Positions 1 to 7,693 of a stretch of 26,565 nucleotides of DNA are shown piece after piece. Under the pieces are notes generated by a model. The model ran no database searches. It saw only the letters and a program-made list of their open reading frames with translations, and was not told the origin of the DNA. The translations under genes and the position numbers were made by a program. Numbering within the stretch: the stretch's first letter is position 1; each line of letters begins with the position of its first letter. This stretch comes from Deinococcus indicus (GTDB lineage Bacteria; Deinococcota; Deinococci; Deinococcales; Deinococcaceae), in contig NZ_NHMK01000013.1 in assembly GCF_002198095.1 (NCBI RefSeq), positions 1 through 26,565 on the forward strand. The letters run 5' to 3'.

Positions 1-800
1 GCGCCCGTCGGGCGCGAAACCTGGACGATGCAGTTGCTGGCTGATCGCCTGGTGACGCTGGGGGTCGTAGACAGCATCAGTGATGAAACTGTCCGGCGCA
101 CACTGAAAAAAACGTCCTCAAACCGTGGCAGGTCGAGAGTTGGTGTGTCGCTCAGGTAGGCGCGGACTTCGTGTGGCGGATGGAGGCCGTACTGGACACC
201 TACGCGCTGCCCTACGATGCCTGTCGGCCGGTGATCTGCTTCGACGAGAAGTCCTACCAGATGCTCGATCATGTGCGGGATCCGCTGCCACCCGTGCCGG
301 GACACCCGGCACGGGTCGACCATGAATACAAACGCTGTGGCACGGTGAATTTCTTCGTGGCCTTCGAACCGCTGATGGGTCAGCGCACCGTGACGGTCAC
401 GGAGCGGCGAGGGAACGCCGAGTTCGCGGCGCAGCTCCAGGCGCTGGACGTGCGGTATGCGGCAGCGGACAGGATCGTGCTGGTGCTGGATCAGCTGTCG
501 ACGCACAGTCCGGCCGCGCTGTATCAGCATCTCCCGGCTGAGGAGGCGCGTCGGCTGAGCCGACGCTTCGAGTGGGTGCACACGCCCAAACATGCGTCGT
601 GGCTCAACATGGCGGAACTGGAGTGGTCAGTCCTGCAGCGACAGTGTCTGGGGCAGCGATTGGCCAGTGTGGATGCCGTTGAAGCGGAGTTGCTGGCGTG
701 GGAAACCGACCGCAATGCGCGGTCGGTGCGGGCGAATTGGCAGTTCTCGATATCGGCTGCACGGGACAAGCTCAAACGTCACTACCGCTGCGATGAATAG
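1..800 (+). CDS. IS630-family transposase, 5'-truncated, frameshifted
   Basis: DDE transposase that would cut and paste its own element. The window opens inside the helix-turn-helix region (frame 1, ending TVRRTLKK). At the A7 run (106-112) homology moves to the -1 frame, resuming as NVLKPWQVESW and running to TAG at 798-800. One extra A would restore a single reading frame. The catalytic domain is intact in the second frame: first Asp in CFDEKSY, second Asp in VLDQLSTH, and the Glu in HASWLNMAELEWSVL. The cause may be programmed -1 slippage on the A run, as in some IS630 elements, or a genuine indel or homopolymer error. The family call is secure; activity is unknown. Confidence 0.85.
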
Positions 801-833
801 CCATCGTCATGCTTGTGGTCATCCACTAGGGTT
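1..833 (+). mobile_element. IS630-family insertion sequence, left part outside the window
   Basis: The element is defined by its transposase. The left end is cut by the window edge. The right end lies somewhere between the transposase stop (800) and the first candidate parS palindrome (835). I could not pair a terminal inverted repeat or the TA target duplication typical of IS630, so the right boundary is only a limit. Confidence 0.6.
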
Positions 834-834
834 C

Positions 835-850
835 TGAATATCAATATTCA
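835..850. other. Candidate parS palindrome, one-base variant
   Basis: TGAATATCAATATTCA, differing from the perfect 16-bp palindrome TGAATATCGATATTCA only at position 843. It is one of four copies in the window. It lies 34 bp after the transposase stop and about 200 bp from the next copy. Confidence 0.5.
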
Positions 851-868
851 GGTGGCACGCTCTGCCTG

Positions 869-1016
869 ATACCGATTGAATGGAGTGCAAAGCCGGCCGG
901 GTCCGGGCGGATGCGACTCGGAGAGCTGCCCCCGCAGAGGAAACGCCCATCCGGACGTGGAGCTGGCAGGGGCGGTGAAGTTCCGGATTGTCGGCCTAAC
1001 AAACGGCAGTCCGTAT
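869..1016 (+). repeat. Dispersed intergenic repeat, copy A
   Basis: Member of a family with four copies in this window (also 12441-12600, 15204-15281 and 21947-22083). Full copies begin ATACGGACT and end AGTCCGTAT, giving 9-bp perfect terminal inverted repeats. In copy A the left end reads ATAC-CGATTGAATGG, so six bases are missing there; the right end is intact. The interior matches the reverse complement of copy B through nearly its whole length. There is no transposase. It resembles a MITE or the short non-coding repeats known from Deinococcus genomes. Confidence 0.75.
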
Positions 1017-1048
1017 GATCACCCTGCCTGTCGCCTCCTGTGTTTGCT

Positions 1049-1066
1049 CTGAATATCGATATTCAG
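1049..1066. other. Candidate parS palindrome, perfect
   Basis: CTGAATATCGATATTCAG, a perfect 18-bp palindrome. It sits in the stretch upstream of the YceI gene, 62 bp before the next copy. Confidence 0.6.
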
Positions 1067-1127
1067 ACGCTACCAGAAGCCGCGCGTACCGAGCACACTC
1101 TGCTGAAACGTCTGGACGGACGTTCCT

Positions 1128-1145
1128 GTGAATATCGATATTCAG
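1128..1145. other. Candidate parS palindrome, perfect 16-bp core
   Basis: GTGAATATCGATATTCAG. The 16-bp core at 1129-1144 is identical to the copies at 1050 and 9993. Together with copy A of the repeat and the other two palindromes it accounts for most of the otherwise gene-free stretch 801-1204. Confidence 0.6.
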
Positions 1146-1204
1146 AGCTCTGCCGTCTGCCCTGGCCCACATCCCGACGCCCTCATTCACCCGGAGGTTG
1201 CATC

Positions 1205-1792
1205 ATACGTTCACTGCTGCTTCTGCCTGCCCTGCTGCTCGGTTCCGCCCTCGCCGCCCCGGTCACCTACCGGGTCGCGCCGCTCGATCATGTGAACATC
1301 GTCACGGCCGAGAACGAGACCGACATCGAGAACTTCACGGCCGTCACCAGCAAGGTGAGCGGCACCGTGATCTTCGACCCGGCGGCCCGGACCGGCAGCG
1401 CCGACCTGACCGTCAACGGCGCCAGCCTCAGCACCGGGGTGCCGCTGCGTGACGAGCACATGCGCTCGGCCGACTGGTTCAACTTCGACAAGATGCCCGC
1501 CATCACCTTCAAATCCACCCGCGTGCAGTACGTCAGCGGCGACAACTACCGCGTGACCGGCACCCTGACCATGAACGGCGTCACGCGCACCGTTATCAGC
1601 ACCGCCCGCGTCAAGCTGACCCCCGCCAACGACGTGACCAGGGCGTCCGGGATTGCCGGTGACGCGCTGGCCGTCAGCGTGGCCTTCAACGTGAAACTCA
1701 GCGATTTCGGCGTGAAACACATGGCCGTGCAGGCCGGACGCGTGAAGGACACCCTGCCGGTCACCATCAAACTCATCGCGTCGAACCGGTGA
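1205..1792 (+). CDS. YceI-family secreted lipid-binding-like protein, apparent ATA start
   Basis: YceI proteins are lipocalin-like beta-barrels that bind polyprenoid or similar hydrophobic ligands in the periplasm. From 1205 the product is 195 aa: a signal peptide (RSLLLLPALLLGSALAA) followed by a YceI domain with the typical SKVSGTVIFDP, LRDEHMRSADWFNFDKMPAITF and YRVTGTLTMNGVTR segments. A clear GGAGG (1193-1197) is 7 nt before codon ATA at 1205, exactly where ATG would be expected. The only in-frame ATG upstream is at 1040, which would put two parS palindromes inside the coding region and bury the signal peptide, so I reject it. Either ATA is used as a rare start, or the gene has lost its start codon. 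The stop overlaps the next gene by GTGA. Confidence 0.8.
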   Translation: MRSLLLLPALLLGSALAAPVTYRVAPLDHVNIVTAENETDIENFTAVTSKVSGTVIFDPAARTGSADLTVNGASLSTGVPLRDEHMRSADWFNFDKMPAITFKSTRVQYVSGDNYRVTGTLTMNGVTRTVISTARVKLTPANDVTRASGIAGDALAVSVAFNVKLSDFGVKHMAVQAGRVKDTLPVTIKLIASNR

Positions 1793-2190
1793 ACGCGCGG
1801 CTCGGTCCGGCGCTGCGGGCCGCCGCGCTGCTGGCCCTGCTGACGCTGGGAGGCGGGCTGTGGTGGGCGTCGCAGGCGCAACTGGTGCAACTCGTCCGGC
1901 CCGAGGCGGCCGCGACCGCCAGTCTGTTCGGTGACGGCCCCGCCACCCCCGGCACGCCCATCGGGCAGCCGCAGCGCCTGCTGATCCGCGCGCCGGCCGC
2001 GTTCCTGCCGGGTGAGGGGCCACGCGGCGAACGCTTCGTGAGCGAGCCCGCCCTGCGCGCCGCCGGTCAGTACCCGCTGCAGGAGAAGACCGTGCGCCTC
2101 GTGACCCTGCTCGCCTCGGCCGGACTGCTCGGCGCCGCCGCGCTGCTGATGGCCGGTTCGTGGTGGGTCCAGCGCCGCGCCCATACCTGA
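1789..2190 (+). CDS. Hypothetical protein with two membrane segments
   Basis: 133 aa from a GTG start that overlaps the YceI stop (GTGA), so it is probably translated by coupling. It has an N-terminal hydrophobic helix at about residues 8-27, a central 75-residue extracytoplasmic-looking region rich in Ala, Pro and Gly, and a second helix at about 103-126 ending in WWVQRRAHT, which is positive and probably cytoplasmic. I recognise no family. Its job is presumably linked to the secreted YceI protein, but nothing in the sequence says how. Confidence 0.6.
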   Translation: MNARLGPALRAAALLALLTLGGGLWWASQAQLVQLVRPEAAATASLFGDGPATPGTPIGQPQRLLIRAPAAFLPGEGPRGERFVSEPALRAAGQYPLQEKTVRLVTLLASAGLLGAAALLMAGSWWVQRRAHT

Positions 2191-2298
2191 TCCACTGATC
2201 CACAGTCCGTGTGCTGAACGACACCCCAAAGGCCCCTGCCGCCCCTACACTGCCGGTCACGCGACCCGGCAGGTGGGGGCGGCGCCACAGGAGGACAC

Positions 2299-3831
2299 AT
2301 GACCGACAGCAGCGAAAGCCGGCACGACTGGGCAAGGCCCACCGATCTGGACCTGACCCCCCTGACGGCGGACGTGGTCGTGATCGGCAGCGGATCGGCG
2401 GGCCTGACGGCGGCGGGCGTGGCGGCCTCACAGGGACGGCAGGTGGTGATGGTCGAGCGGGACCGGACGGGCGGCGAGTGCCTGTTCACGGGCTGCGTGC
2501 CGTCCAAGACGCTGCTGTCCCTGGCGGGTCGGGTGCACGCGGCGCGCGGGGCGCAGGCACTGGGCCTGAGCGTGACGGGCCAGCCGGACTGGGCGGCGGT
2601 TCGGGCCGAGGTGCGGCGCGTGATCGACTCCTTCGAGCGGGTGGACGCCCCGGCCGCCCTGGCGGCGACGAGCGTGCAGGTGATCGCAGGCGAGGCGGCG
2701 TTCGTGTCACCGCACGTGCTGGAAGTCACGCATGCGCGCGGGCAGCGGACCGTGACGGCCGCCGAGTTCATCCTGGCGACCGGTTCGCAGGTGCGCGTGC
2801 CGGACGTGCCGGGCCTGCGGGGCGTGCCGTTCCTGACGCACGAGACGGTCTTCGAGCTGCCCGAACGCCCCGAGCACCTGATCGTGATGGGCGGCGGCGC
2901 GGTCGGGTGTGAGCTGTCGCAGGCGTTCGCGCGGCTGGGCAGCCGGGTCACGCTGCTGCACACCGGCGCCCGCCTGCTGCCGCGCGACGAACCCGAGGCG
3001 TCAGCGGCGGTGCTGGAGGCGCTACGGGCGGACGGCGTGACCGTGCACCTGAACGCCCACGCGCGGCAGGTCCACACGCGGCGGGTTCAGGGACAGGCAG
3101 ACGGCGTGCAGGTCGAACTGCCGGGCCAGACGGTAAGCGGCAGCCACCTCCTGCTCGCCACCGGCAAACGGCTCCGCGTGCAGGGCCTGGGCCTGGAGGT
3201 GATCGGCGCGCCCTTCACCGAGGACGGCCTGACCGTCCGGCCCAGCATGCAGTCGGTCGGCTGCGCGTACCTGTGGGGCGCCGGGGACGTGGTGGGCGGC
3301 CCGATGTTCACGCACGGCGCCACCGAACGCGGCACGCTCGCCGGGCTGGGCAGCCTGGGACCGCTGGGACGGGTCGCGGCGCGGCTGCGCGCCCCCGCCG
3401 GACGGGCCGAGCGCATTCCGCACGTCACGTTCACCGACCCGGAGGCCGCGCAGTGGGGCCTGACCGAGGCGCAGGCCGCGCAGGCCCACGGGGGGCGCGC
3501 CGTGGTCGTCGAGTACGACTTCTCGCACCTGGACCGCGCCGCCACCGAGAACGCCGGGGAGGGTTTCGTGAAACTGGTGGCGGTCCGTGACCGGCTCGGC
3601 TCGCCGCTGGGCCTGCAGGTCGTGGGGGCGCAGGTCGTCGGGCGCCGCGCCGGGGAACTGATCCAGCTGCTGAGCGTCACGCCCCGGCTGGGGATCCACC
3701 CGCTGCGGACGGCGCTGCTGCCCGCGCCGTACCCCACCTTCGCGGAGGCCGTCCGGCAGACGTACCTGGGGCTGTTCACGCAGGGCGAACATTTCGGCCG
3801 GTCCCGCCCGGCCCGGCCGGACGCCGGGTGA
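2299..3831 (+). CDS. FAD-dependent pyridine nucleotide-disulfide oxidoreductase (mercuric reductase/lipoamide dehydrogenase-like)
   Basis: 510-aa class I flavoprotein disulfide reductase. The FAD-binding Rossmann motif VVVIGSGSAGLTAA is near residues 26-40. The redox-active pair is Cys61/Cys66 in GGECLFTGCVPSK. A second Rossmann motif, VMGGGAVGCELSQAF, binds NAD(P)H. The second FAD motif is LWGAGDVVGGPMFTH, and the dimerisation domain is C-terminal. The tail reads YPTFAEAV where lipoamide dehydrogenases have the catalytic His-Pro, and there is no N-terminal heavy-metal domain and no C-terminal Cys pair as in true MerA. The substrate is therefore open. The start is an ATG with AGGAGG at 2289-2294. 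The gene is coupled to the next oxidoreductase by a GTGA overlap. Confidence 0.85.
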   Translation: MTDSSESRHDWARPTDLDLTPLTADVVVIGSGSAGLTAAGVAASQGRQVVMVERDRTGGECLFTGCVPSKTLLSLAGRVHAARGAQALGLSVTGQPDWAAVRAEVRRVIDSFERVDAPAALAATSVQVIAGEAAFVSPHVLEVTHARGQRTVTAAEFILATGSQVRVPDVPGLRGVPFLTHETVFELPERPEHLIVMGGGAVGCELSQAFARLGSRVTLLHTGARLLPRDEPEASAAVLEALRADGVTVHLNAHARQVHTRRVQGQADGVQVELPGQTVSGSHLLLATGKRLRVQGLGLEVIGAPFTEDGLTVRPSMQSVGCAYLWGAGDVVGGPMFTHGATERGTLAGLGSLGPLGRVAARLRAPAGRAERIPHVTFTDPEAAQWGLTEAQAAQAHGGRAVVVEYDFSHLDRAATENAGEGFVKLVAVRDRLGSPLGLQVVGAQVVGRRAGELIQLLSVTPRLGIHPLRTALLPAPYPTFAEAVRQTYLGLFTQGEHFGRSRPARPDAG

Positions 3832-4934
3832 CACCCGCCCCGCCCCTGCTGGACGCGCTGGTGATCGGGGCCGGGCAGGCCGGACTGGCGGCCGCGTACT
3901 GGCTGGCCCGCGCCGGCCTGAGCTTCCGGGTGCTGGAAGCCGGGGCCGCGCCGCAGGGGTCCTGGCCCGCGTACTACGCCAGCCTGACGCTGTTCACGCC
4001 GGCGGGGCACTCGGCGCTGCCCGGTCTGCCCTTTCCGGGCGAGCCGGACCGCGCGCCCACCCGTGACGGGATGGCCGCGTACCTGCGCGCCTACGCTCAC
4101 GCGCACGCCCTGCCGGTCGAGACGGGCGCGGACGTCACGCGCGTCACACCGCGACCGGACGAGCTGGGTAGGGGCCAGCCGGGCGGTTTCGAGGTCACGG
4201 CGCGTGACGGCCGGACCTGGGCGGCGCGGACGGTGGTCGTGGCGACCGGCACCTTCCGCACGCCGGTCACGCCCGACTTTCCCGGTCAGGCGGGCACGGC
4301 GGTGGAGATCCGGCACGCCGCCACGTACCGGCACCCGGAACCGTTCGCGGGGCAGCGGGTCGTGGTGGTCGGCGCGGGAAACTCGGCCGTGCAGATCGCG
4401 GCGGACCTCGCGCGCGTGGCGGACGTGACGCTCGCGGTGCGCCGGCCGCCGCACCTGATCCCGCAGCGCCCGCTGGGCCATGACCTGACCGACTGGCTGG
4501 CGTGGTCCGGGGTGGAACGCCTGCCGCTGGGCGTACTGGGGCGCGTGCCGGACGCGCAGCCCGTGATCGCCGTGCCGGGCCTGCGCGCCGCGCTGCGGGG
4601 CGTGCCCGTCAGGCGGGTGTTCACGGCGTTCACGCCGCGCGGCGTGCGCTGGCCCGGCGGTCAGGAGGAGCAGGTGGACACCGTGATTCTCGCGACCGGC
4701 TACCGCTTCGGCGCGCCGTTCCTGCCGGAGTCGGCCCTCGACCGGGCGGGGGAACCCCGGCAGCGGCTGGGCGTCAGCCTGGGCGTGCCGGGCCTGTACT
4801 TCGTGGGCCTGCCCGGCGCGCGGACGATCGCGTCCGGTACGGTCCGCGCCGCCGGTCCGGACGCGCGGGCCGTGACGGTGGCCCTGCGCCGCTTTCTGCG
4901 CCGTGACCCCACCGACCTTCCCGCCGGGCGGTAG
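3828..4934 (+). CDS. FAD/NAD(P)-dependent flavin monooxygenase-like oxidoreductase
   Basis: 368 aa. N-terminal FAD motif ALVIGAGQAGLAAAYWL (about residues 10-26), the FMO-like stretch QGSWPAYYASLTLFTP, a central NADPH Rossmann motif VVVVGAGNSAVQIAADLA, and the ATG motif VVVATGTFRTP. This is the single-component flavin monooxygenase / putative flavoprotein family (CzcO or TrkA-like flavoproteins). It starts at GTG overlapping the stop of the upstream disulfide reductase, so the two flavoproteins form an operon. The substrate cannot be read from the sequence. It converges on the ABC transporter operon with only 19 bp between stop codons. Confidence 0.8.
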   Translation: MTPAPPLLDALVIGAGQAGLAAAYWLARAGLSFRVLEAGAAPQGSWPAYYASLTLFTPAGHSALPGLPFPGEPDRAPTRDGMAAYLRAYAHAHALPVETGADVTRVTPRPDELGRGQPGGFEVTARDGRTWAARTVVVATGTFRTPVTPDFPGQAGTAVEIRHAATYRHPEPFAGQRVVVVGAGNSAVQIAADLARVADVTLAVRRPPHLIPQRPLGHDLTDWLAWSGVERLPLGVLGRVPDAQPVIAVPGLRAALRGVPVRRVFTAFTPRGVRWPGGQEEQVDTVILATGYRFGAPFLPESALDRAGEPRQRLGVSLGVPGLYFVGLPGARTIASGTVRAAGPDARAVTVALRRFLRRDPTDLPAGR

Positions 4935-4953
4935 GGCCGACCCACGCTGAACG

Positions 4954-6030
4954 TCACGCACCGGGGCGGTCCTCCGGGTGTTCCGGGACGGTCCAGCAGG
5001 CGGCGGGCGGCAGGTGCAGCGTGACGGTGTCCCCGGCGTGGGGCGGGGCGTCCGGCGGGGCGTGCCAGACCAGCGCTGTTTCCTGACCCCCCGGTCCCCC
5101 CATGCCCGGCGCCGGCACGGTCAGCTCGCAGCGCCAGTACGCTCCCGCGAACGAGACTTGGCGCACCTGGGCGCGCAGGGTGTTCACGGCGGCCGGTCCG
5201 GGCCGGATCGCCTCGGGCCGCACGGTGACCGTCACCGGGCCGTGGCCGGGGCGGGCGACCCGCAGCCGTCCCAGCGCCGTCATGACGTCCGCGCTGTCCT
5301 GCACGCCCGGCAGGAAGTTAAGGCTGCCGAAGAACCGCGCGGCGTTCAGCGTGGCGGGCTGCGCGTACAGCTCGGCCGGTTCGCCCACCTGCGCCAGCCG
5401 CCCGCCGTCCAGGAATCCGATGCGCTGCGCGGTCGCCAGCGCCTCCTCCTGGTCGTGCGTGACGAGCAGCAGCGTCGTGCCGCGCTCCTGCGCCTCGCGC
5501 ACCAGCCACTCGCGCAGGTCGCGGCGCAGCGGGGCGTCAAGGGCGCTGAGGGGTTCGTCCAGCAGCAGCAGGGGCGGGCGGGTGATCAGCGCCCGCCCCA
5601 GCGCGGCCCGGCCGGCCTGCCCGCCGGACAGCGCCCCCACGCGGCGCGGCCCGAGCCCCTGGAGGCCGGTGCGGGCCAGCATGTCCGCGACGCGGGCGTC
5701 GGTCTCGGCGCGCGGCACCCGGCGCTGCCGCAGGCCGAAGGCGAGGTTCCCGGCCACGCTCAGGTGTGGGAACAGCAGCGGGTCCTGGAACACCAGTCCC
5801 ACGTCCCGCGCCTCGGGCGGCACGCTCAGGACGCTGCGGCCCCCGAGGCGCACGTCGCCCTGAGTGGGTGGGTGCAGGCCCGCCACGACGCGCAGCAGGG
5901 TGCTCTTGCCGCTGCCGGACGCGCCGAGCAGCGCGAAGCGTTCGCCGCTGCCGACGCTCAGGGACACGCCGCGCAGGACCGGGTGGCCGCCGTGCGCGGC
6001 GCTGATCCCGTCGAGTTCCAGGCGGGTCAC
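4954..6030 (-). CDS. ABC transporter ATP-binding protein (YnjD-like role)
   Basis: 358-aa importer ATPase. Walker A GASGSGKST at residues 36-44, Q-loop VFQDPLLFPH, signature LSGGQ, Walker B LLLLDEPLSALD, H-loop THDQEEA, then a C-terminal regulatory region of about 120 aa with the TOBE-like VTVRPEAIRPG. The start is GTG at 6030, overlapping the stop of the upstream permease as GTGA; the open frame continues upstream but only as a shadow of the permease. It is the last gene of a four-gene import operon. In E. coli the corresponding system is YnjBCD, of unproven substrate. POPT-type importers of spermidine, iron or thiamine have the same architecture. Confidence 0.88.
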   Translation of the reverse strand: MTRLELDGISAAHGGHPVLRGVSLSVGSGERFALLGASGSGKSTLLRVVAGLHPPTQGDVRLGGRSVLSVPPEARDVGLVFQDPLLFPHLSVAGNLAFGLRQRRVPRAETDARVADMLARTGLQGLGPRRVGALSGGQAGRAALGRALITRPPLLLLDEPLSALDAPLRRDLREWLVREAQERGTTLLLVTHDQEEALATAQRIGFLDGGRLAQVGEPAELYAQPATLNAARFFGSLNFLPGVQDSADVMTALGRLRVARPGHGPVTVTVRPEAIRPGPAAVNTLRAQVRQVSFAGAYWRCELTVPAPGMGGPGGQETALVWHAPPDAPPHAGDTVTLHLPPAACWTVPEHPEDRPGA

Positions 6031-6836
6031 GCGGCGCTCCTCAGGCGCGGCGCGAGCAGCGCGAAGCCCAGCAGCGGCGGCAGCAGGTACACCAGTCCCA
6101 GCGCGCCGCTCAGGGCGTAGTCGCCGCCCTGCACGGCGCTGAACAGCAGCAGCGGCAGTGTCCGGACCTGCGCGCCGCCCACGATCAGGGTCAGCAGGTA
6201 CTCGCTCCAGGACACCAGGAACGCCATCAGCAGCGCCACGAGCACTCCGGATCGCACGGCGGGCAGCGTCACCTGCCACCACACCGCCGCGCGGGACGCG
6301 CCGAGCGTGCGGGCCGCGTCCTCCAGGCGGGCGTCGTACCCGGCGAAGGTGGCGCTCAGCACGGCCACCGCGTACGGCACCGCGACGATCAGGTGCGCGG
6401 CGACCACCCCGGCCGGCGTGTCGGCCAGCCCCAGGCGGATGAACACCACCTGAATGCCCATGACGCCCGCGAAGGCCGGCAGGATCAGCGGCGCGAGCAG
6501 CGCCGACTGCACCCACGCCCGCGACCGGCCCGGCCAGCCGTTCAGCGCGCGGGCGGCCGGCAGGGCCAGGCCGGTGGCGGTCACGGCGGTCACGGTTCCC
6601 ACCCACATGCTGCCCCACAGGGGCGCCCACAGCGGCGTGTCGGGGGACAGCGCTGAGGCCCAGGCCCGCAGGCTCCACTCGCCGGGCAGCAGCGCCGGGT
6701 AGAACCACGCGCCCGCGAGGGACCACACGCCCAGCAGCAGCAGGGGTCCCACCGCTCCGGCCAGCAGCAGCGCGCCCAGCAGGACGCTGCCCGGCGTCCA
6801 GCGGCGCGGCACGGGGCGGCGGCTCAGGCCGCTCAC
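6027..6836 (-). CDS. ABC transporter permease, second subunit
   Basis: 269 aa with about six membrane helices and the permease EAA-loop motif: EDAARTLGASRAAVWWQVTLPAVRSG, which contacts the ATPase. It belongs to the binding-protein-dependent permease family (BPD_transp_1). The start is GTG at 6836, overlapping the first permease's TGA by GTGA; the upstream open frame is spurious. In E. coli YnjC the two permease halves are fused in one chain, whereas here they are separate genes. Confidence 0.85.
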   Translation of the reverse strand: MSGLSRRPVPRRWTPGSVLLGALLLAGAVGPLLLLGVWSLAGAWFYPALLPGEWSLRAWASALSPDTPLWAPLWGSMWVGTVTAVTATGLALPAARALNGWPGRSRAWVQSALLAPLILPAFAGVMGIQVVFIRLGLADTPAGVVAAHLIVAVPYAVAVLSATFAGYDARLEDAARTLGASRAAVWWQVTLPAVRSGVLVALLMAFLVSWSEYLLTLIVGGAQVRTLPLLLFSAVQGGDYALSGALGLVYLLPPLLGFALLAPRLRSAA

Positions 6837-7693
6837 CGGGACGACCCTGTGCGCACGTACGCCCACAGCAGCAGCGCGCCCAGCCCCGCCAGGACGGTAC
6901 TCAGGGCCATGGCGAGCGGACGGCGGCCCAGGTCGGTGTCCGTGAATGCCTGGTACGCCAGGACGCTCAGGGTGGTCGGACTGGTCGCGCCCAGCAGCAG
7001 CGGCACCTCGACGGTCCCGAGTGCGAACGCGAACACCAGCACGCACGCCGTCAGCAGGGCCGGGCGGATCGCGGGCCACGTCACCTGCCGGAACCGCGCG
7101 GCCCGCCCGGCCCCGAGGCTGCGGGCCACGTCGTGCAGCCGCCCGTCCAGGCGGGTCAGCGCCGCGAGGACCAGCAGCGCCACGAACGGCGTCTCCTTCC
7201 ACACGAGTTCCAGCACGACGCCCACGCCGAGCGGGTCGAACAGCAGCGCCGGGAAGTCCTGCGGGCCGCGCGTCAGGCCCAGCGCGGCCGTCACGCGTGA
7301 CAGCAGGCCGCTCTGCGAGAGGGTCAGCAGGACCAGCGTGGCGGCCAGCACGTGCGGGACCGGCAGGGTCAGGCCCGCCAGGAAGCGCAGCCGCGCCCGG
7401 CCCGCGCGCCTCAGCAGCAGGGCCAGCGCCGTGCCCAGCGCCGCCGACAGGCCCGTGCTCAGGGTCGCCACGCCCAGCGTCAGCAGCAGCGAGGCCCGCA
7501 CCGCCGGGTCGGCCGCGAGCGTCCGGTACGCCGCGAAAGTCACCTTCTGCCCGCCCAGCACGGGGTCCACGCCCACGCTCTGCACGACCGTCAGGATCAG
7601 GCCGCCCCCGAACAACCCGGCCGTGACGAGCAGCGCCGGGGCGACCATCAACGCCCGGCGCCGCGTCCCGCCGCTCCGGTCTACTTCAGCCAC
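6833..7693 (-). CDS. ABC transporter permease, first subunit
   Basis: 286 aa from GTG at 7693, which overlaps the end of the binding-protein gene by 13 nt; an ATG at 7648 is a shorter alternative. The N-terminal helix (MVAPALLVTAGLFGGGLIL) is followed by five more membrane segments. The EAA loop reads HDVARSLGAGRAARFRQVTWPAIRP. It belongs to BPD_transp_1 and pairs with the downstream permease to form the membrane channel. Confidence 0.85.
   Translation of the reverse strand: MAEVDRSGGTRRRALMVAPALLVTAGLFGGGLILTVVQSVGVDPVLGGQKVTFAAYRTLAADPAVRASLLLTLGVATLSTGLSAALGTALALLLRRAGRARLRFLAGLTLPVPHVLAATLVLLTLSQSGLLSRVTAALGLTRGPQDFPALLFDPLGVGVVLELVWKETPFVALLVLAALTRLDGRLHDVARSLGAGRAARFRQVTWPAIRPALLTACVLVFAFALGTVEVPLLLGATSPTTLSVLAYQAFTDTDLGRRPLAMALSTVLAGLGALLLWAYVRTGSSR

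Noticed and set aside
835..1145. The palindromes as dif or Xer sites
   Set aside because: dif is a single 28-bp site with unequal arms and a central spacer; here there are four copies of a fully symmetric 16-mer linked to parB.
1040..1204. ATG at 1040 as the start of the YceI gene
   Set aside because: It would translate two candidate parS palindromes and a GGAGG site, and put 55 residues before the signal peptide.
2067..4961. Long minus-strand open frames opposite the two flavoprotein genes
   Set aside because: They have low-complexity Arg/Pro/Ala/Gly content with no family motifs, as expected from the antisense of GC-rich genes.
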